Positions 38,861 to 51,747 of a stretch of 64,000 nt of DNA are shown here, piece by piece; within the stretch, counting starts at the first letter, position 1; each line of letters begins with the position of its first letter. Origin of the DNA: Przewalskia tangutica (lineage: Eukaryota; Streptophyta; Magnoliopsida; Solanales; Solanaceae); contig CM056727.1 of NCBI GenBank assembly GCA_029844215.1, positions 22,915,450 through 22,979,449 of the forward strand. Direction: 5' to 3'. Made by a program: the position numbers and the translations under genes. A model generated the notes under the pieces. That model ran no database searches. It was not told the DNA's origin and saw only the letters and a list, made by a program, of their open reading frames with translations.

Positions 38861-39987
38861 TGGTTATCTCTGAATCTTCTACCTCCACAAATCCCACCAC
38901 CACGTTGTCATCCTCTTTTCATTCAAATTTCAATCATACAACATCAAGAACTCTATTCACATTCTTCGATCAAGAAAAGCGATCGATGATTCTCCGTGGT
39001 TGAATCGCTTTGTAATCATGCATGTCTCTATAACGTGCTTGATCACATCGATGACACCATTCCGCGCTCTCCGGAGGTTGATTAGTCTACTTGCCGCCCG
39101 CTAGCAGCGTCAACAAATGGATTTATGGTAGTATTTCTCAGGACCTTCTTCTTACTATCATGAAATCTGGCGCCACAGCCCTTGAGTTATGAAATCGTTT
39201 GGAGGAAATTTTTCAGGACAATAAACACACCCGTGCTGTGTATTTAGAGGAGCAATTTAACAATACACGTCTTGAAAACTTTTCCAATGTGACTGAGTAC
39301 TGCAAACAGTTAAAGCTACTGACGGATCAACTTGTTGCTGTCGACGAGCCTGTTACTGACACCAAACTGGTGTTACAATTGATTGCTGGCCTTCCTAAAG
39401 GCGAATATGATACTTTGGCCACCATGATTCAACAGATCCGTTACCCAGCTTTAACAAAGCTCGCTCGCAGTTGTTGCTCGAAGAGACTCGGCGTGCTAAG
39501 CGATGAAACCGATCGAAAGCACTAGCGGTCGAAACGCGCCCTCAAGATCCAACGCCGCCAGAAAACTCTCAACTGCAGCAGGGACGCGGTGGAAAGGGTG
39601 GCAGGGGCCGCGACAGAGGAGGTCGTGGTCATGGCAAGGGTCGCAGTCAACAGAACCAGCAATAGCCATAGGGATCGCAGAACAATTGGGCCGCGGCTCG
39701 CCACTCGAACACAGTACGCGCTTCAAGATCTGGCCGGCGCCCGTAATCAGCGGCACCGAGTCCATTCCAGCATGCAGCTGACCTACAATCGGTATTCTTA
39801 CCTGGTTTGATGGGCCTCGACCTCGCGCAGCAGGTCCACTTCATGCAAGGTCAGGTTTTGCAGCTCTCATCCGGCATGACACCCACTGAGTTGGGACAGA
39901 CATTCATCACCCTCTCCATGCAACAGCCTGACAATACTTGGTACATGGACTCAGGAGCCATATCTCACGTCACTCAATCTGCATGTA
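38861..39987 (+). pseudogene. copia element 2: gag and protease start
   Basis: A gag start near 38861 (MVISESSTSTNPTTT) is broken by stops. 39199-39525 is UBN2-type gag (FSNVTEYCKQLKLLTDQL, LVLQLIAGLPKGEYDTL). An Arg/Gly/Gln-rich region follows in shifted frames. 39807-39987 leads to the protease active site WYMDSGAISHVT, which is intact in sequence, and is cut by the solo LTR insertion 17 codons or so later. Confidence 0.82.
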
Positions 39988-41373
39988 TGATCGGTGTATT
40001 TTATATACACCTTTTGAGTCAGTCTAGTTAGTCTTTTGTCCCGTTTTGTACATACAAAGTGTCGTATTAGGATAGATTTTCTTTCTTTTGAGTCAAAGTG
40101 GCTAAAGTGGCCAAATGGCGGAAAAGGAGCGAAAAGAGGGAAAAGAGGAGTCTTAGAGTGAAACGGAGAAAGTGGCAAACGAGGCTGAAATCAGACTGCG
40201 CGCCCTCCTCTGATCGAAGCGGGGCGCGGCGCTATTATTCGTAGAAGTTGCGAAGATTGCGCGCGCCTCGAAGACCGAAGCGAGCCGCGGCGCTAAACAT
40301 CCGGAAGCCACAGAGTTGCAGGCCATGGCTCCGCAGCCAGCGATATCGGGCGCGCGCCAAAACACCGGCATCTGCAGAACTTTAGCGCGCGCCCATCTCG
40401 CAGGCGCGCCGACGCGGAAAAATTAGGTCTTTTGACGGATTTTTGGGCGAACTGCAGGAAAAGAGGGAGACGTTTTAAACCTATAAAAGGAGAACCCTAG
40501 GCGGTTCGGGGTTCCTTTCTTGCCAAACACAAGGTTTTCTTGCCTAGAGATTGGAGACCTAAACATTAGTAATTTCTTTTCTTTTCTTTTCTTTAATTCA
40601 GTTTTGCATGATGAACTTTGAATTAGTTCTTGTCATATTCATGGCTAGGAACTAATTCTCTTATAGGCTTTCTATGTTGAATTCTTGAACCTTATGTTAT
40701 AAAGTAGTGCATGCTTATGGTTATTATTCTTATTGAGAGATCTATCCACGAAGTGAGTTGGATTCGGGGTAGCTAATTGACAACTAGTTATCACTATATG
40801 ATTTCTAATCAGTTACGAAAAGGAGGATTGTGAATATCTTTGTAAGTTGGGTGACGGTCTTGAATTGGGGATGAAAATACCTCAATTAGATTTGTAGCGT
40901 TGATGAGAGGCTTAACAACCCTAATTTTTGCGCATTGTGCGTGACGATCAACTAGGTTTTTGTGCTTAATCCTCTATAGAGTTACCCTTATCGTGAAAGT
41001 TAGGTAAGGAACAATCTGGGGTTGAGTGTTTATATAACCCTAACGGAGTATAAAGCGATTTAAGTAAACTGCTTTCTCCAAAAGAAGAATACCATAAGTA
41101 ATGCATTAGTAAGTAACATAAGCGGATAGTAAGGATACATAGAAGCCCTATTCTCATCACATCTGAATTAAATCTTTATATTTAATTAGCTTTTATAATT
41201 CTTAGTCATAAACAACCAATCACTCATTAATTCACCAAATAGATACTAGAAAATAGACAATTGGTACTTGAACCCTAATCCCAGAGGACGATATTCGGTC
41301 TTATCTAAGACTATACTACTTGATACGATAACGTGCACTTGCGTTTAAAAGTGTGTGCATATTACGCGCATCA
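39988..41373 (+). mobile_element. Solo LTR of the Athila-like family
   Basis: 1,386 bp, starts tgatcggtgtattttatata and ends attacgcgcatca, with a perfect 5-bp duplication atgta at 39983-39987 and 41374-41378. It interrupts the protease region of copia element 2. It holds the largest GC-rich island of the family (about 40190-40430, with gcggggcgcggcgc and gcgcgcctcgaag). It lacks the internal region, so the parent element was removed by LTR-LTR recombination. Confidence 0.92.
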
Positions 41374-41378
41374 ATGTA

Positions 41379-42725
41379 CTATCCCTAAACTGTTTAGTTT
41401 AAAGCATTCTCAATATGTTATAGTTGGTAGTGGACAACACATTCCAGTTAAAGAAAATGGTACCTCATACACACAACCTCCTCATCCACCATTCTCCCTC
41501 AAAAACACCCTATATGCCCACACATGATTAATAACCTCATATCTGTCCGTCAATTTACTAGTGATAATTCCGTCTCCGTGGATTTTGACCCTTTGGTTTT
41601 ACTGTGAAGGATCTTCATACGGGGACACCTCTGACGAGATGCAATAGCACGGGGGATCTCTATCCATTCACTTCCACCTCCGCTGCCAGATCTTGCTCTT
41701 CCGTCACTCTAGCGGTTGTTTCTTCTTCAACTTGGCATAATAGGATTGATCATCCAGGAGTCTCAGTTTTTAATTTTCTTAAAGGCAACAATTTCATTGC
41801 TTGTAATAGGAAACTTGCCCAAAATTGTGTTTCTTTCTCTTTAGGCAAACATATTCGTCTTTCGTTTAAATCATCTACTAGTGTTACACTTGCTCTTTTT
41901 GATATTATACATGCCGATTTATGGACATCTCATATCTCTAGTTCTCTCTGTCATAAATACTATCTTGTGTTGCTTGATGATTTTTCACACTATGTTTGGT
42001 TATATCCTCTTAAATTTAAATCGGAAGTGTTTGCCAAATTTCTTGAGTTTCGCAAGTTTATCCACACACAATTTGGAAAAAGTATAAAATCATTTCAGTG
42101 CGATAATGGTCGTGAATTCAATAACTCTATGTTTCACCATTTTTGTATAAATAATGACATGATTTTTCGCTTCTCCTTCCCTCACACCTCACCACAAAAC
42201 GGTAAAGCTGAAAGAATCATACGTACCATTAATAATATGATTCACACCCTATTGATTCATGCTTCCCTCCCTCCTTCCTTCTGGGTATATGCTGCTAAAA
42301 TGTCAGAATACATTCTAAATATTCTCCCTACTAGCACTCTTCACAATATGACCCCTACTGAAATCCTCTACCATAGAGTCCTCTTCTATGATCATCTACG
42401 GATTTTCGGTTGTCTGTGTTATCCCAACCTCAGTTCTACCGCCCCTCACAAGCTTGCTCCTAGGTCTACTCCCTGTGTCTTCCTAGGATTCCCGCCAAAC
42501 CATAGGGGCTATCTATGCTATGACTTGTCGACTCGTCAAATCCACATATCTCGTCACGTCACATTCGACGAGACCACATTCCCGTTTTCAAATCTTCCAA
42601 AATTCAAAAACCAGACTACTCATTTCTTGACAAGTCTGCCATCTCTCCCCTCATCCTCGAACAGCTCATGTCCTATGTTCCATCGTCAGAGCCGCGGCCC
42701 CAAGGGGAGGCGTCGCGACGCCTGA
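41379..42725 (+). pseudogene. copia element 2: protease end and integrase
   Basis: 41379-41527 resumes the protease (VIVGSGQHIPVKENG). 41604-42725 is one open frame with GAG-pre-integrase (STWHNRIDHPGVSVFNFL) and the integrase core: first Asp in DIIHADLW, second Asp in FQCDNGREFNNS, Glu in NGKAERIIRTINN. All three DD(35)E residues are present. The frame runs into a GC-rich island at 42690-42850 and stops. Confidence 0.88.
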
Positions 42726-43024
42726 TTTCCAATGAGCAATCTTCGTGAATACGTCGGCAATGCGCGACCTGTCTTTGGCGGCCATGGCTGAACTTCAAAG
42801 AAGCCTGTCAACCTTCTAGCTCCGCGGCGCTAGATCCAGGAGTCGCGGCTCCTCCGACAGCTTCGCCCCCACCTTCTCTTTATCCAACTTTACCCACCGT
42901 CTCAGACACCACTCCGCCACCCAATGTCCCTACTCATCTAATGGAAACTTATTCAAAACATGAAATCTTCTAACCCAAAGTCCATTTCAACTTGTCTGCC
43001 CAAACCATCTCCCCACTTCCAAAT

Positions 43025-43588
43025 AATCCAAAATTGGCCAAACAAGACCCTAATTGGAATGCGGCTATGTATGAGGAATTTAATGCTTTAACTAAACAGC
43101 ACACGTAGGATCTAGTACCTAGACCTGAGGGGGTGAATGTAATTCGATGTATGTGGCTTTTTCGTCACAAGTTTAGAGACAATGGGGATCTTGAGAGGTC
43201 TTAGGTCCGTCTTGTGGCTAATGACACAAATCAGCAGGAGGGCATTGATTGTGGAGAGACCTTCAGCCCGGTTGTCAAACCGGCTACTATTCGCACAGTT
43301 TTGAGCATTGCCATGGGCAAACACTGGCCGATCCATCAACTTGATGTGAAGAATGCATTCTTACATGAGGACCTGAGAGAAACAGTGTACATGCATCAGC
43401 CGCCTGGGTTCACCCATCCAGCAGTCCCTCACTATGTGTGTCGTCTCCGTAAGTCACTATATGACATGAAACAGGCTGCCCGTGCGTGGTATGATCGCTT
43501 TGCCAGGTATATCTTGCAGATTTGGTTTGTATGCAGGAAGAGTGATACATCACTCTTCATTTTTTATCGAGGTAGTTGCACTGCTTAC
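43025..43588 (+). pseudogene. copia element 2: reverse transcriptase, N-terminal half
   Basis: WNAAMYEEFNALTKQHT is followed by a stop. 43214 onward has GIDCGETFSPVVKPATIRTV, HQLDVKNAFLHEDLRETVYM and SLYDMKQAARAWYDRFARYI. It ends at SLFIFYRGSCTAY, immediately before where the YVDD motif should come, because the Athila-like element starts at 43589. Confidence 0.88.
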
Positions 43589-44879
43589 TGATCGGTGTAT
43601 TTTGTATACACCTTTTGAGTCATTTTTAGTTAGTCTTTTGTCCATTTTTTGTACAAATATGTGTCGTGTTAGGATATTTTTTCTTTCTTTTGAGTCATAG
43701 TGGTTTAAAATGACACATTGACGAAAAGAAGCAAAACGATGGCAGAAACAGAGGTTCCAGAGCCAAAAGAGACGAAAAGTTGGCACCCCGGACGAAGAAC
43801 AGGGCGGCGTCTTGGCGCCACTCTATCAGGCACTGCAAGGTCACGGCGCCCAGGACGCTGAAGAGCTGCAGAAGTCTCGGCGCCACGACGCCGAATCTCA
43901 GGGCCGTGGCGACGCGAATTAGCCAGATCAGGCGACTGGGCGGGAAAAAGAATCCTATTGGGAAACATTTTTGGAGGCTATAAAGGCCCTTAGGGTAGAT
44001 TTTTGAAGGGGTTGACAATCCCTAACTCATTACAACACTTAGTTTCTTGGAGGCTTCAAGATTAGAGTCTTGTTCTTAAGTAATTCCTTTTCCTTACTTT
44101 ATTTATTTTCAGTTTTTGTTGGATAATCTTTTAGTTCTTGGCATGTCTATGGCTAGGAGCTAAACTTTAATTAGGGTTTTTCATTCGAATCATTTGAACC
44201 TCGTTTTTATGATTTAATGCATGGTTTTGGTTTCTTCTTTATATAGTTGAGATTTATTCAATAATTGTTTTGATTGCTTGGTAATTAACTGATCACTAGT
44301 TATCATCACATATATGATTTTGAATCGAAATCCGAAAGGGGAGGTTCTGAATATGCTATAGTTGAATAAAGTCAATAAACATAGGTTAAAATCGTGGACG
44401 AAAGTACCCCGATACTTGTGTAGTTTAATAAGTTATTGTTCTTAATCCTCCTTTGTGGTAAATCCTATCATCGAAAGATAGAAGAGTTCTGCATCGGGGT
44501 TGAGTGTTTATATATCCTAACCAGAATATAAAACGGCCTAGTTAACCTGATATCTCAACATAGAAGAAGAACCTTTATTATTGCATTAAAGATTAAAGCG
44601 AGCGGATAGTTGAGGAGATTGGAAGCCCTATTCCTCCATATCTGATTTAAGTAAAGTAATTTAGTTAAACTTTTACAATTGTCCATTAGTTCATAGATAA
44701 AAACCACAACAAAACATCGATAGCCAAATATATACCATAGATAGATGTTTGGTAATTGAACACTAATTTCTGAGGACTATATTCGGTCTTACCTAGATTA
44801 TATTACTTATAACGATATGTGCACTTGCGTTAAGCGTGTGGATAAATCGCGATCAAGTTTTTGGCGCCGTTGTCGGGGA
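43589..44879 (+). repeat. 5' LTR and primer binding site of the Athila-like element
   Basis: The 1,267-bp LTR starts tgatcggtgtattttgtata and ends ataaatcgcgatca. Six bases later comes tggcgccgttgtcgggga, complementary in type to the tRNA-Asp primer of Athila/Tat elements. A GC-rich island lies at about 43795-43930. Confidence 0.88.
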
Positions 44880-45073
44880 TTGGCGTAGTTCAATATCAAA
44901 CTATCTATTCTAAATTTCTAATTTGTTTTTTTTCTTTATTGTATTGTCTTTTATTTGTGGAACCGTGCGCCGTGATCTGTTTGTTGATTTTGGTCTATTT
45001 CAGGGATCTAGTTTATGCGAAGAAGAAAAGGGGCAGACACATTTGTTCCCTTCAACCCTGAGATTGAAAAGAC

Positions 45074-46451
45074 TTGCAAGCGAACCGGCAAAACACGCGA
45101 ATTATAAAATTAATAGCCATGAGGGATCGACAGAATAATAATGAGATGAATGAAGAGATGGGTGATCATCAACCCAACCAAGGAATACCCCCAGGGTTGC
45201 AGAATGATGTAGATGAAAGAGTTCAGATCCAGGCAGAAATGAGTATGGGAGACTATGTGTTGCCAAGAGTTACTGGAGCACAGACTTGCATAAGGCTCCC
45301 AGCAATAGGAGCGAATAATTTTGAGATAAAGCCTGCGATCCTGAACATGGTGCAAAACACAGTCCAGTTCGGAGGGTTACCATCTGAAGACCCACATATG
45401 CACATTGCAAATTTCCTGGAGTTGTGTGCCACGTTCAAATATAATGGCGTTAGCGACGACGTCATCCGGTTGAGGCTCTTTCCTTTCTCACTTAGGGATA
45501 GAGCAAATGTTTGATTGAATTCGCTGCCGACAGATTCTATATTCACATGGCAGGATTTAGCACATAAGTTTCTGGCAAAGTTCTTCCCACCATCAAAAGC
45601 AGCAAAGCTAAGAGGAGAGCTAAATAATTTCTACCAGACTGGTGGGGAGTCACTTTATAAGGCTTGAGAAAGATTTAAGGATCTGCAGAGGAAGTGCCCA
45701 CATCATGGCATTGAACAGTGGAATTTGGTCTATATCTTCTATAATGGGTTAGTTGGGACCACGAAGACCATTATTGATGCAGCAGCAGGTGGTACCTTTA
45801 TGAGGAAGACAACACATGAGGCTCACGACTTGCTAGAAGATATGACCACCAATAATCACCTGTCAGATGAGAGGGGTATAGATGGAAGGAGACCGATAGG
45901 AGTTCATGAGATAGATGTCATTACAACACTTAATGCACAAGTTGCTCTCCGGACCAAACAGCTCCAGCAGAACACTGTGTAAGTAAACGCAGTCCAGATG
46001 CCATTGATTTGATATTTGTGGGGGTCCACATACTTTTGACAGGTGCCCAGCAGTTGACCCCAATAATATTCCTATTGAGCAAGCACAGTGTCAGGCAGTG
46101 AGGAATTATCAGAGGCCCCAGAACAACCCTTATTCAAACACTTACAATCCGGGATGAAGGAATCACTCAAACTTCTCATGGATGGGTGACCAGGGGCAGC
46201 AGAATCAATACAGTGGCCAGTATCAGAATCAACAACCATTTAATCATACCTCATCTTCACAACAGTTCAGTTCACCTGTCTCACAGGAAAAGCCAGATGA
46301 ATTGAGGGCAGCCTTGTTGATACTCACCAACTCACAGACTCAATTCATGGCAGAAACAAAATCCTCCATAAGGAACTTGGAGACCCAGGTTGGACAGCTG
46401 GCCAATATGGCGAACAACAGGCCACATGGTACTCTTCCGAGCAACACATAG
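45074..46451 (+). pseudogene. Athila-like gag
   Basis: The conserved gag block is NNFEIKPAILNMVQNTVQFG, then GLPSEDPHMHIANFLELC and VIRLRLFPFSLRDRA. The same frame continues through 45982 but is cut by two TGA codons, after RDRANV and after GESLYKA, where relatives have Trp (TGG to TGA changes). A degraded zinc knuckle (DICGGPHTFDRC) lies near 46014-46050 in another frame. A Gln-rich segment with SQTQFMAETKSSIRNLETQV follows at 46182-46451. Confidence 0.85.
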
Positions 46452-46693
46452 GTTAATTCAAGAGAGCAGTGTCAAGCAGTGACATTCAGGAGTGGGAAGC
46501 AGTTAGAACTTAGAACAACTTACACCCCAGCCTGTGATAGAGCAGAGAGTTGATACAGAAAAAGAGGGGGTTAGTGATGACCGCCCTATTTTAGAGAAGG
46601 CTCCACCAGTTCCAGTGAGGGAGTACACAGAGAAGATTCCTTATCCTCAGAGGCTGCAAAGGAAGGCAAGTTGATAAGCAATTCTCCAAGTTC

Positions 46694-47491
46694 TTGGAGG
46701 TGTTTAAAAAGCTGCACATAAACATTCCTTTCATTGAGGCGTTGGAGCAAATGCCTACTTACTTCAAGTTCATGAAGGAAGCTCTAGGGAAAAAGAAAAA
46801 GCTGGCTGATTATGAAACGGTGGCGTTGACAGAGGAGTGTAGTGTCATCTTGCAGAAGAAACTACCTTCTAAGCTTAAGGACCCAGAGAGCTTCACATTG
46901 CCCTGCACTATTGGTAGGGTGACATGCAACAGGGCCCTATATGATTTGGGGGCTAGTGTCAACCTTATGTCTCTGTCAGTATTCAAGAGATTGGGTTTGG
47001 GTGAAGCTAAACCAACCACAGTTAACATGCAATTGGCCGATAGAACAATAGTGCATCCCAGAGGCATTATTGAAGATGTGTTTGTTAAGGTGTGGAAATT
47101 CTTCTTCCCAGCAGACTTCTTCATCCTTGACATGGAGGAAGACGATGAAATTCTCATCATCTTGGAAAGACCATTCCTAGCAACTGTGAGAACCTTGATT
47201 GATGTGGAGAAGGGCCAGCTAAAACTGAGAGTTGAGGACGAGAAGATGGTGTTCAAGGTGTTTAAACCCACCATTGAATCCCCATTCATAAGCAAATGTT
47301 TTGCCGTTAGCACTGCTAACACATCAGTTGAGCCAGCACAGGCCAAAGTCAAGGAGACCAGTCCGCCAGCACAAGTAAGTACTGCTAAACCTCCTCTTGA
47401 GAAAAAGAAGAAGAATAAAAATAGAAGGCTAAAAAGAAAAATGATCCTGAAATGGGTAGGTTGTGGGGTCAAATTACCCCAATATTCTTGA
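46694..47491 (+). pseudogene. Athila-like aspartic protease
   Basis: 265 codons open. Upstream YFKFMKEALGKKKKLADYET and VILQKKLPSKLKDPESFTLP are typical of Athila/Tat polyproteins. The protease active site is ALYDLGASVNLMSLSVFKRL; DLGAS is the usual form in this group. The frame ends in a Lys-rich tail (EKKKKNKNRRLKRK) and does not lead into RT. Just downstream, acttgggaggcaacccaag forms a short palindrome seen after this region in related elements. Confidence 0.85.
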
Positions 47492-48717
47492 TAAGGAACT
47501 GACGTTCGGCTACAAGACGTTAAAGATAGTTCTACTTGGGAGGCAACCCAAGGTTTTTAATTTATGCAATTTTAGTTTTAGTTAGAACAATCTCACATAT
47601 GGTATTGTTTGTAATGTTGTGATGACAGGTACATGGCTAAAAAGCGAATGACGAAAAACGCGAGAGAGGGAAAAATTAGTTCAGCACCACGGCACCCAAC
47701 AACAGGGCCGTGGCGCCGAGAATTCAGAGAGTCCCAGGAGTTTAGACGCCACGACGCCGAATCTCAGGGCCGTGGCGCCGCGTCGGAATTTTTGAAATTT
47801 AAAGCCCTAAATCGACATTCCCCCTCCCACACAAGACCCAAAACTTCTAAACCCTAAAAACACACGAACCACAACCTTTCCCCACTCAATTTTCCACAAA
47901 TCTCAACCAAATTCCTTCAATTCCTTGTACCCATCACTATTATAAGCCACTACCTTCCATCCATGGCGTCATTCTCCCATTAAAAATGAGAAATTTCTGA
48001 AGAACACCCTCCAAGGTAACATTAATCATTTTGCTTGAAATTTCAAAGCAATTAGAGAAGGTAATTCGTATGTTTGGGGGGTGAGAGGGTTATTGTTGGA
48101 TATTGCGTTGTGGGTGGGAGATTTTTGTTGGCTATTTTTGTTGTAGGGTGTGTACGTAGTGTTGTGGGTGTTGTGCGTGTGATGTTGGTGTAGTTGGGGC
48201 TGAATTGTGTAGTGTGTATTGATGTGCTTGCTGTTGTGTTGATTGTGTGATTGATAATTGTCGGGAAACCTCACATAAACAAAGGAAACTCTGCCAAAAT
48301 TTTCCAATGGGTTCCCGAAAAAGAACTTCCAGAGCTTCTTCATCCACCTCAGCTCCAGAATATGATATCACTAGGTTTGTTAGTAAAGAAGCTAAAGACA
48401 GATATAACAGACTTAGTACTAGAACCTTGATACCTGAGAGAGGAATGGAGTACCAAAGAGAGCCATTTGAGAATGATGATGCCTATGAGCCAATTCGGGC
48501 TACGATTGAGGCAAATGAGCGGAGAAGATTCGTCAACCCGGAGAGAATTGTACCACTGAACACTATAATGGTGAGAGAATTTTATGCCAACTATCCGGAG
48601 CTGACATATGGTAGATGTTTTATGAGAGGGCGGTATGTGCCTATGAATTATGAGGTGGTGAACGCAATGTTGGGAACAACAGATGTTGAGGAACGAGGCT
48701 ATAACCCACAACATTTC

Positions 48718-51700
48718 TGTAAAATCCGGAAAATAAATAAATAATATATAGTTGTGGTTGGGTTAATAAAAATATATTTATATAAGAAAATAAAGAATAA
48801 ATTGCATGGGATAGAGTTAGTGTTAAAGTTGGATAAATAGATAGATGAAATGAAAATAAGAAAACAAAAACAAAACAAAAGAAAAGAAAAAAAAAGAAAA
48901 AAGAAAAGAAGGAAGGAAGGCATGCAGCACGTCCATTCCTTTGCTTTCCCCCTTCCTCCCCCCTTTTCATTTCCCCTCCCTTTAACTCCCCTCAAGTTTT
49001 GGTCTTCTACCTCCCATAAGTTATACAAACACCCTTACTTATACATTATACTTGGCACAAACAAAGGACTAGCACAAAGAATAGAAAATCAGAAAAAATA
49101 AGTGAACAAGAAGAAAACAAATCTGAAAGTTTTCAAGAGGGCAAGAAGAATAATAATAAAAAAATACTAGGGAGCAAGGGTGGTTGTAGCAACCGAACCA
49201 CAATCTTTTTCACACTTACAAGGTGAGTTTTCTCACTCAGAAATTCTTGGTAACATCCTTTATTTTTAGTTCAATACATGTTGAAAAAAGAATTGAGTGT
49301 TGAAAAGAAATATTGAACTTTTGATTGTTTAGACAACTACTTGCGTCATGAACTTTACGAACTGTTATCACTGAGTTATAATTGTTAGAATTTGATGAAA
49401 TTCGGAAGAATTGTACACCTCTCTAAAATGATCATATAGAACCAAAAATGAGGTAAAATGGACATACGGTTTGAAAGTTATCATAGTTCAAAGTTCCTGC
49501 CTTAGATTTGGTCGAAATTCGAAAAGGCATAATTACGGACTGTTTTTATTGAGTTTTACTTATTAGAATTATATGAAAATTTACATGGTTGTAAATCTCT
49601 CTGTTACGGACAGATATATATAAAGATTTATTAAAACGGACTTACGCGTTGAGAGTTATTGTAGTTTGAAGTTGCTGCCTCGGATTCGTCGGAATCCAGA
49701 AGGGCAGGACGTTGAAACGTAAAACTGTACTAATATGTGGGGAATATGAAAATTGTTGCTAAATGAAAGTTCTATATATCTTTGTTGTGGACATTTTGAG
49801 ACCTTACGGGGGTCTATCCGACTTACGGATTGAGAGTTATCTCTGTTTAAAGTTTCTGTCTCGAATCTATCGAGATCCAGGAAGGGCAGCGAATAAAAGT
49901 GTAAAACTGTACCAAATGGTACAGAATATGAAAGAATGGTTCACATGGAGACGTGTAGCTCTCTGTTCTCGTCGTTTTGAGAATTTATGGGGCTTGAACG
50001 GGTTTACAGATTAGGAGTTATGACTATTCTAAGATTGGGTGCTGTTTAATAAAAATTCTGCCGAAACAAATTTCATGTGGCTGTTTTGAGGATAAATTTT
50101 TGTTAGTTACCCAAAGTAGTTTTAAATGAAATTTGGTACAGTGAAAGATCCCCGTCTTACCTTAGTTTCCGCTTGAGAAACACCTTAGTTGGAGTTATGG
50201 TTAAAAAGTTATAATCGTTACAAGTATGAATGACAGAATGTTAGAAAAGAGAATAGTATTTATTTGATCTTCTGAAAAATATGAAAAGTGAATACGTGTT
50301 CACATAAATATATAAATATATAATGGATCGGGTTGCACACCGCAACAAAACGTAAAGTGAATACGCGTTCACAAATGCGTAAACATAATGGATCGGGTTG
50401 CGCCGCAACAAAACGTAAAGTGAATATATGTTCACAAATACGTAAATATAATGGATCGGGTTGCAGCGCAACAAAACGTAAAGTGAATACGCGTTCACAA
50501 ATACGTAAATATAATGGGTCGGGTTGCGCCGCAACAAAACGTAAAGTGAATACGCGTTCACAAATACGTAAACATAATGGATCGGGTTGCGCGCAACAAA
50601 ACGTAAAGTGAATACGCGTTCACAAATACGTAAATATAATGGATCGGGTTTCACGCCGCAACAAAACGTAAAGTGAATACACGTTCACAAATACGTAAAC
50701 ATAATGGATCGGGTTGCACGCCGCAACAAAACGTAAAGTGAATACGTGTTCACAAATACGTAAATATAATGGATCGGGTTGCACGCCGCAACAAATATGA
50801 AAGATGAATACATGTTCACCTATATATAAATATGAAAAGTGAATACGCGTTCACAAATACATAAATATAATGGATCGGGTTGCACGCCGCAACAAAATGT
50901 AAAGTGAATACACGTTCACAAATACGTAAACATAATGGATCGGGTTGCGCGCGCAAAACGTAAAGTGAATACGTGTTCACAAATACGTAAATATAATGGA
51001 TCGGGTTGCACGCCGCAACAAATATGAAAATGAATACATGTTCACCTATATATAAATATGAAAAGTGAATACGCATTCACAAATATATAAATGTAATAAA
51101 CATGTGGAAATGCAGGGGAATGTCTTAACGTATAATACGAGATAAAATGAAGTGTTAGTTAAACCGAGAATTTCCTATGAGGAGTTGTTGCATATTTAAA
51201 AATGTTGTAACCTGATATGTTTTTGCAATATGCTTATTACGTTATAATGTGATTGCACTTGGAATATTGTGGTGTTACTTTGAATTGCAGGGTAAGGTTC
51301 TCACTCAGCCCCAGATGGTAGGGCTGACTCTTTATTTAACATGTTTCAGGAAAGCGTGATAGAGGAAAGACTCCACGCCAAGGCTAGCGATCGTCCTGCA
51401 GCCTCTTGTCATACCAAGCCCATTGCTTCGGGCTTGGTACTCGTCGAGTTCGTAATGTCGGTTCAAAGTGTCTCGAAATGCGTGTGGAATGGTCTCCCTT
51501 CCAACTTAGAATAATATTTGTCAGTATGTCTATGTAGAAACAATATTTGCACGAGTATGGGCTCGCGTTATATTTTCAATAAAGTCATAAACAAATTTCT
51601 TTATTGTTATTTTTATTAATAGCTCCGTATTTGAATATAAGTTTAAATTTCTAAATAAAGAGAATTAAATGGTGCTCCTGGTGGAAAATAATTGTCCAGG

Positions 51701-51747
51701 TGTCATCACGCCCTAAGTAAAGACTTAAGAAAATTTGGGGCGTGACA
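48718..51747 (+). mobile_element. Solo LTR, family A, copy 2
   Basis: 3,030 bp, starts TGTAAAATCCGG, ends GGGGCGTGACA, perfect duplication atttc at 48713-48717 and 51748-51752. It is inverted relative to copy 1 at 336-2458. It sits inside the Athila-like element, which sits inside copia element 2, so it is the youngest insertion of the stack. Internal features are repeated paragraphs of the type 'ttgaaagttatcatagttca' and the tandem array below. Confidence 0.93.
50280..51095 (+). repeat. Tandem array, 62-65-bp unit, about 11 copies, inside the solo LTR
   Basis: The unit has gtaaagtgaatacgcgttca, caaatacgtaaatataatgg and atcgggttgc with cgcaacaaaac. The marker atcgggttg recurs at about 50328, 50392, 50456, 50519, 50582, 50643, 50708, 50773, 50877, 50940 and 51001. 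One spacing is longer (about 104). Each unit holds the near-palindrome gtgaatacgcgttcac. The open frames seen on both strands here come only from the repeat. Confidence 0.9.

Noticed and set aside
39496..39844. Overlapping open frames on both strands in a GC-rich stretch
   Set aside because: They are the Arg/Gly/Gln-rich nucleocapsid region of copia gag in shifted frames, not separate genes.
43550..44018. Minus-strand open frames of up to 107 codons
   Set aside because: They lie in the Athila-like LTR and arise from its GC-rich island; similar shadows occur at each LTR copy.
46810..47472. 220-codon antisense open frame
   Set aside because: It is the shadow of the Athila-like protease on the plus strand, which has recognisable motifs.
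50241..50654. Open frames of 90-137 codons on both strands across the tandem array
   Set aside because: They exist only because the 62-65-bp repeat lacks stops; the peptides are periodic and occur in both strands.
50280..51095. Regular repeats that could suggest a CRISPR array
   Set aside because: Units are contiguous near-identical tandem copies without unique spacers, inside a plant LTR; no Cas genes.
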